From assembly GCA_903861195.1 (NCBI GenBank), contig CAIOTJ010000033.1, forward strand, positions 37,637 through 101,636: a stretch of DNA of 64,000 bases, written 5' to 3'. Position 1 is the first letter of the stretch; each line of letters begins with the position of its first letter. Positions 60,242 to 64,000 of this stretch are shown here, piece after piece. This DNA comes from an uncultured Planctomycetaceae bacterium. Its GTDB lineage: Bacteria; Planctomycetota; Planctomycetia; Planctomycetales; Planctomycetaceae. The notes under the pieces are model-generated. The model did no database searches. It was not told the origin of the DNA and was given only the letters and a program-made list of their open reading frames with translations. The position numbers and the translations under genes are program-made.

Positions 60242-62464
60242 TCAATCCACAAACAGAAACTCAGGAGTATTCAACAGCACCCAGAACAGATCCTCGACCC
60301 CCTTGCGGCGGTCGGGGGGGGCGGGGAGCAGTTCCAGGGCGGCCTGCTTCTCGTCGGCCGTTGGGGGCCGGCAGTAGACCCACAAGTACGCCTCCTCCAC
60401 GACCTGTTCGTTCGACAGTGCACTGGCCGCCAGTTGAGCAGGACGGGCCGTATCGAGCGCCAGCTTCCGGTTGAGGGAGGGAGAATTCATCAAATGCAGG
60501 ATCTGCGGGGTGGTTGAGTCGGAGGTCCGCTCGCAGGGAGGATCCTGATTGGCGTCAGGACGCCCGAAGGTATCCAGGAACAGCGACGCCGAGCGGAAGG
60601 TCCAAACCTGGGTCGCCCGCGAGCCAGCCGGCATCGCCGGGAATTCCTCCTCGGTGTCGAGGCAGTCATTCACCGCATCCAGCAGCACCTCCGCCCGCAG
60701 CCGTTGCCGGTAGTACCGTGAAAAATTCCGCGTATCCGACAGATTGCGCTCTGTCGGTTTCGAGCTCAACGCCGCGACCTGCGAGGTCATGATCCGTCGG
60801 ATCAGATGCTTGATGTTGTAGCCGTTCTCCCGGAAATCCTGGGCCAGGTAATCGAGCAAGGGTTCATTGGAGGCCGGGTTGGTTGCCCGCAGGTCGTCGA
60901 CCGGTTCGACCAGACCGGTCCCCATCAGCTCCGCCCACATCCGGCTCGCCATGACCTTCGCGAAGTAGGGATTGTCGGGGGAGGTCATCCACCCCGCGAG
61001 CACCTCCCGCGGATCCTGCTCGGCGGGAATCTTCAGCGAATCAGCCGCCAGCGGCTTGGGATCGACAATCGCTCCTGTCCGCCCATGGGCCAATTGCCCC
61101 GCGGGGGTCGAGAAGATCATTTCCTGGCCTCCCGAGATCGGGGGAGACAACCCCTCACCCTTGTGTCCAATGCGGGTGAAGAACGCTGCGAAGCCGAAGA
61201 AGTCATCCTGGCTCCAGACCTCAAACGGATGGTGGTGGCACTTGGCGCACTCCAGCCGTACTCCCAGGAACAACTGGCTGACCGACGAGGCAATCTCCAC
61301 CGTGTCGGGTCGGTCGCGGAAGACCACGGCCTGACCATGCCGCCAACTGCTTCCCTGGGCCGTCACCAGCTCGCGCACGAACTGGTCGTAAGGCTGGTTC
61401 TTGCGAAACGCCTGCCGCAGCCACGCATCGAGGTTCCAGACCGCCTTCATCCCGGCCCGGTAGGGGTTGGGGCGCAGCAGGTCGGCCCATTTGTTGGCCC
61501 AGTAATCGGCGTATTCCGGCCGTTCGAGCAATCGGTCGACCAGTGCGTCACGCTTCCCCGTGCTGGCGTCGGCCAGATAGGCGCGGGTCTCTTCCGGAGT
61601 CGGTTGCCGGCCAATGATCCGCAGATAGGCTCGACGCAGGAAAGCGGCCTCACTCGTCTCGGCCGAGGGAAGCAATTTCAGCAGCTTCAGTTTTTGCCAG
61701 ACGAGGTCATCCACCGGGTTGCGCCGGGGAAGCTGGTCATAATCGGCATCGGTCAGGTCGCCCGGCTGGGGAATCAAGACCCGGCAGACGGCAATGTTGT
61801 TCATATACCGGGCCATCAAGGCCGCTTCGCCCGGAATCGGTCCCGCCTGGACGAGTCCGGCGGTCTCGTTCGAAGGGGCGGCGTAGGCTCGGTCGCTCGA
61901 CTGGAACGCGGTGACATCGGTCACATTGCGGCGCGAACCGTCCGAATACTCGGCGAACACCCTGAGTTGGAAGGAGGCGTTGGGGGTCAGAACCTGGGTG
62001 GCGGGCTCGCAGACCACGCGCACCAGCTTGGGAGCGGTCTCGGGCGTTCGTGGGGAACCCTGCCGCATCCATTCCTGCAGCAACTCATAGTGAGGACTGC
62101 CGACTTCGATTCGTTTGCCGCCGCCATGGGGGACCTCACCGGTCGCCTTGCGCAGCAGCAGACTCCCCTCGGCGGTCGCGTTGAACTGACGGCGACCGCG
62201 TCCTTCCCCCACCAGAGCCAGATAATCGAACTCGGAATCGAAACCCAGCAGAGACAGGGCGAACCCGTTCTGGCCCCGCGACTTGCCATGGCAGGGACCC
62301 GAATTGCAGCCATAGCGCGTCAGCAACGGCTGAACGTCGAGCTCAAAGGTGACCGACGGCGTTACCCCTGGGGAACTGGCCGCTGGTTCGGCGGCAAACA
62401 GTGGGCCTGCCAGAACCGTGCAGGCCAGGCTCAACAGGAGGAGACCAATCGGCCGACTGTGCAT
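60242..62464 (-). CDS. DUF1549/DUF1553 (PSD1-type) protein with cytochrome-like motifs
   Basis: A 740-residue secreted protein. Signal (GLLLLSLACTVLAGPLFA), an N-terminal cytochrome-like part with CNSGPCHGK, then a bacterial Ig-like segment (APNASFQLRVFAEYSDGSRRNVTDVTAF). DUF1549 follows (VWQKLKLLKLLPSAE, TGKRDALVDRLLERPEYADYWANKWADLLR), with CAKCHHHPFEVWSQDDFFGFAAFF as a classical CxxCH heme site, and DUF1553 closes the protein (NPYFAKVMASRMWAELMGTGLVEPVDDLR). The first motif has four rather than two residues between its cysteines. It is followed by its usual DUF1501 partner; function is not established. Confidence 0.92.
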   Translation of the reverse strand: MHSRPIGLLLLSLACTVLAGPLFAAEPAASSPGVTPSVTFELDVQPLLTRYGCNSGPCHGKSRGQNGFALSLLGFDSEFDYLALVGEGRGRRQFNATAEGSLLLRKATGEVPHGGGKRIEVGSPHYELLQEWMRQGSPRTPETAPKLVRVVCEPATQVLTPNASFQLRVFAEYSDGSRRNVTDVTAFQSSDRAYAAPSNETAGLVQAGPIPGEAALMARYMNNIAVCRVLIPQPGDLTDADYDQLPRRNPVDDLVWQKLKLLKLLPSAETSEAAFLRRAYLRIIGRQPTPEETRAYLADASTGKRDALVDRLLERPEYADYWANKWADLLRPNPYRAGMKAVWNLDAWLRQAFRKNQPYDQFVRELVTAQGSSWRHGQAVVFRDRPDTVEIASSVSQLFLGVRLECAKCHHHPFEVWSQDDFFGFAAFFTRIGHKGEGLSPPISGGQEMIFSTPAGQLAHGRTGAIVDPKPLAADSLKIPAEQDPREVLAGWMTSPDNPYFAKVMASRMWAELMGTGLVEPVDDLRATNPASNEPLLDYLAQDFRENGYNIKHLIRRIMTSQVAALSSKPTERNLSDTRNFSRYYRQRLRAEVLLDAVNDCLDTEEEFPAMPAGSRATQVWTFRSASLFLDTFGRPDANQDPPCERTSDSTTPQILHLMNSPSLNRKLALDTARPAQLAASALSNEQVVEEAYLWVYCRPPTADEKQAALELLPAPPDRRKGVEDLFWVLLNTPEFLFVD

Positions 62465-62572
62465 GTCCGATCGCCAACAGGGATGAGGTGGGATTCGTGA
62501 GGAGGGAGAACGGGCAAGCAACTTCTGGCGGAAAGCTTCCCGCCCGTGTCTCACTTGCCGTTCCATCCATCA

Positions 62573-62602
62573 ATACTGACGAATCTATCCCTGTCTTGTC
62601 AA
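62573..62602 (-). promoter_or_regulatory. Candidate promoter for the DUF1549/1553-DUF1501 pair
   Basis: On the minus strand, a consensus TTGACA (62602-62597) is followed after 18 bases by CAGTAT (62578-62573). This would leave a leader of about 100 nt before the start at 62464. The -10 is weak. Confidence 0.4.
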
Positions 62603-62627
62603 TCGATTTGTGTACAGGCGGGCACCG

Positions 62628-62654
62628 AAAACGGGCCCTGCCGGACGGGCAGGG
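62628..62654 (-). terminator. Candidate terminator after the lipoprotein gene
   Basis: On the minus strand CCCTGCC / GGCAGGG pairs perfectly over seven bases with a 5-nt loop (62654-62636), and CCCGTTTT follows. It lies 88 bases after the lipoprotein stop. Confidence 0.5.
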
Positions 62655-62741
62655 GTCGAATTTTGGTGTGACTTTTCCTGGGGATGGTATTTGCTGGGGG
62701 ACTGCCGCTGGCCAGTTGCGGGCCGCACACCGGGTTAAACC

Positions 62742-63506
62742 TCAGTGACCGATCTTGGCGGCCGCCGGAGGCGCGGGAGGCACCTGGGCCTGTTCTTTTT
62801 CCGCACCGGAAAGCTGCACATCGGGCTGACTGCCGGGGCCGACCGACCGGGAACTGGGGCGGGCGAAGGTGACCATGGGAGGGACGTGGTCGATCGGACG
62901 CTGGGCCCCGTAGGTCGCCGAGTGGTTCAGTTCGTCGCGGAGAGTCCCGTCCTGCCAGGGGCCCATCCCCAACACGAAGGTGTTGGTTTCGTCGGAGAAG
63001 GAGTTCGAGACCCCCCCTTCGCCCAGCAGGCGTTTGGTCTTGGCGTCGTAGGCGACGAGGCCGATCTTGGCGGCGGCCTTTTGGGCGTCCTTGCTGACCA
63101 TCTTCACCTCGGGGAGGGTCAGCATGCCGGGGAGAGTGACTTCAGGAACACCCAGGAATGAGCTGGAGAGGTCGGTACCAATCGCCCCGGCCCGCACTTC
63201 AAGAATCACATCGGCTTCTTCGGGCTTGGCGGCGATACCGGCTCCCTGCCGTAGCAGTCGGTGCCGGATCGATGCAATGAGATATCCCTTGTCGACGCAG
63301 TCGAGGTACTTTTCTTCGACAAACACCGAGGCTTCCGCCAGGGGAGAGAAGTCGACCTTATCGAGCGACTGATCGATCGAGTTGGCGATCAGCAGTTGCT
63401 CGGTTGCGGTGCGGGCAGTGTTGGACTGGCGGGTGTTGTTGCAGGCCGACAGGCCGACCAGTGCACCGCCGAGGACCAGGGCGTGCAGAGGGATCGAAGC
63501 GCGCAT
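62742..63506 (-). CDS. Planctomycete lipoprotein (DUF6655-like)
   Basis: A 254-residue lipoprotein with signal IPLHALVLGGALVGLSAC and the lipobox LSAC. The mature part TEQLLIANSIDQSLDKVDFSPLAEASVFVEEKYLDCVDKGYLIASIRHRLL resembles lipoproteins annotated as DUF6655 in planctomycetes (from memory, so tentative). It has an alpha/beta core with ADVILEVRAGAIGTD and a Pro-rich tail. The ATG at 63506 is used; the frame to 63650 adds 48 Pro/Leu-rich residues. Nothing indicates an enzymatic role. Confidence 0.75.
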   Translation of the reverse strand: MRASIPLHALVLGGALVGLSACNNTRQSNTARTATEQLLIANSIDQSLDKVDFSPLAEASVFVEEKYLDCVDKGYLIASIRHRLLRQGAGIAAKPEEADVILEVRAGAIGTDLSSSFLGVPEVTLPGMLTLPEVKMVSKDAQKAAAKIGLVAYDAKTKRLLGEGGVSNSFSDETNTFVLGMGPWQDGTLRDELNHSATYGAQRPIDHVPPMVTFARPSSRSVGPGSQPDVQLSGAEKEQAQVPPAPPAAAKIGH

Positions 63507-63717
63507 GAGGAGTGGCCTTGGGAGGGAGAGAGAGCGGTCGAGCAGGGGGAGGGGGGGTTGCCCGCGGGGGGCGAGGATTTGAGAGCGGCAAGACGCAGCT
63601 CGCGGAGGGAGTGTCAGAGATATTCCAAGCCCGGGAGGGGGGTCAATCACGGTTTCCCGGAATTCGGGACAGGCATGGTAAAAGTTACAAGCGCCGGGGG
63701 GGCCAGGTCGTGGAGTA

Positions 63718-63860
63718 CGCTTTCAGGCTGTTCGTGAAATGACCTGCGTGGGGTTGGCACAATGGGCCGCGTCGTGCCGTTGGCAACGGCCGTGGGATAG
63801 GCTTCCAGCCTGTCTGTGAAAAACCCTGTGTGTGCGGACGCTGGCCCCCGTCGTGCCATT
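63718..63860. repeat. Degenerate direct repeat containing palindromic cores
   Basis: The stretch from about 63720 (TTTCAGGCTGTTCGTGAAAT) and the stretch from about 63802 (CTTCCAGCCTGTCTGTGAAA) run in parallel for some 60-70 bases, sharing GTGAAA, CCTG, GTG and CGTCGTGCC blocks. This suggests two diverged copies of one unit of about 83 bases. Confidence 0.55.
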
Positions 63861-63940
63861 GGGAGGCCGGGATCACACTCGAAGGTTCGACAAACTGGAA
63901 GTTTGTCGCCACGGCCCGTGGGATAGGCTTCCAGCCTGTC
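63791..63940. repeat. Two perfect 24-bp copies with hairpin cores, plus a related palindrome
   Basis: A 24-base sequence ending GATAGGCTTCCAGCCTGTC occurs exactly at 63791-63814 and 63917-63940, 126 bases apart. Its core folds back on itself (AGGCT-TCC-AGCCT). Between them, CGACAAACT-GGA-AGTTTGTCG (63888-63908) is a perfect 9-bp palindrome with the complementary three-base centre. All three are short hairpins with GGA or TCC in the loop. Confidence 0.75.
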
Positions 63941-64000
63941 GAGTCAAAACCCATTCCTTTGGCCCAAAACCCCTCGCCAACCCAGGACCTACCTCGCAGA

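Larger units (their letters stand above)
63507..64000. other. Gene-free end region with short dispersed repeats
   Basis: Upstream of the lipoprotein gene. From about 63720 on it consists of related short repeats, listed separately. Frames reading through them give peptides with WKPIPR-like strings, which are repeat-derived and not credible genes. Confidence 0.6.

Noticed and set aside
60806..62500. 564-codon plus-strand frame antisense to the DUF1549/DUF1553 gene
   Set aside because: No motif, no ribosome site, composition typical of a shadow frame; the minus-strand gene has clear domains.
63685..63954. 89-codon minus frame with repeated WKPIPR strings
   Set aside because: The peptide only mirrors the palindromic DNA repeats; it has no ribosome site or stable domain.

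Overview
The window reads as chromosomal DNA of a planctomycete (Planctomycetota, probably order Planctomycetales). This rests on gene content: three DUF1573 proteins, a BBP7-type outer-membrane barrel, a DUF1501 / DUF1549-DUF1553 pair, clustered sulfatases, an SdrD-like repeat protein with a LEPR-XLL-like N-terminus, a PEP-CTERM protein, and MoxR/DUF58/BatA-VWA clusters. The genus cannot be fixed from sequence alone. No rRNA, tRNA, CRISPR array, transposase or phage gene was seen; apart from the end at about 63.7-64.0 kb the DNA looks like ordinary core chromosome.

Layout. 0-4.2 kb (+): a small membrane protein, selA and an oxidoreductase-selD fusion, i.e. selenocysteine synthesis. 4.2-7.3 kb: a sugar isomerase/epimerase (-), a Cys-rich secreted protein and a GT39-like membrane glycosyltransferase (+). 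7.4-13.1 kb (-): three DUF1573 proteins around a tetraheme cytochrome with a degenerate metallophosphatase domain. 13.3-18.1 kb (-): glcD-glcE-glcF plus a HAD phosphatase, tightly coupled, probably 2-phosphoglycolate/glycolate salvage. 18.6-23.7 kb: surface and secreted proteins (BBP7 barrel, SdrD-like repeat protein, PEP-CTERM protein).

23.8-41.0 kb is one 17-kb run of plus-strand genes with very short or overlapping junctions. It holds a Fe3+-type ABC importer (binding protein, fused permease, and an ATPase fused through a lipoprotein-like segment to NHL repeats). Next come a VWA/glutamine-amidotransferase-like membrane protein, MoxR, DUF58 and BatA-VWA, then an ABC-2 exporter with two ATPases, an unrecognised 651-residue membrane protein and a permease. 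This is the most interesting part of the window.

41.0-50.1 kb (-): an HtrA-type protease, an M48-TPR protease, two sulfatases, truA and a YqgE/AlgH protein. 50.1-55.9 kb (-): secDF, yajC, tgt and csrA, where tgt appears to start at an AUC codon behind a hairpin. 56.2-63.5 kb (-): cstA, the DUF1501 and DUF1549/DUF1553 pair, and a lipoprotein. The last 300 bases hold short palindromic repeats with a GGA (or TCC) centre.

Start codons were chosen by Shine-Dalgarno spacing, signal-peptide position and stop/start overlaps (TGATG, ATGA, GTGA), so many starts are inside the longest open frame. All functions are inferred from recognisable motifs and gene context; no database search was possible.
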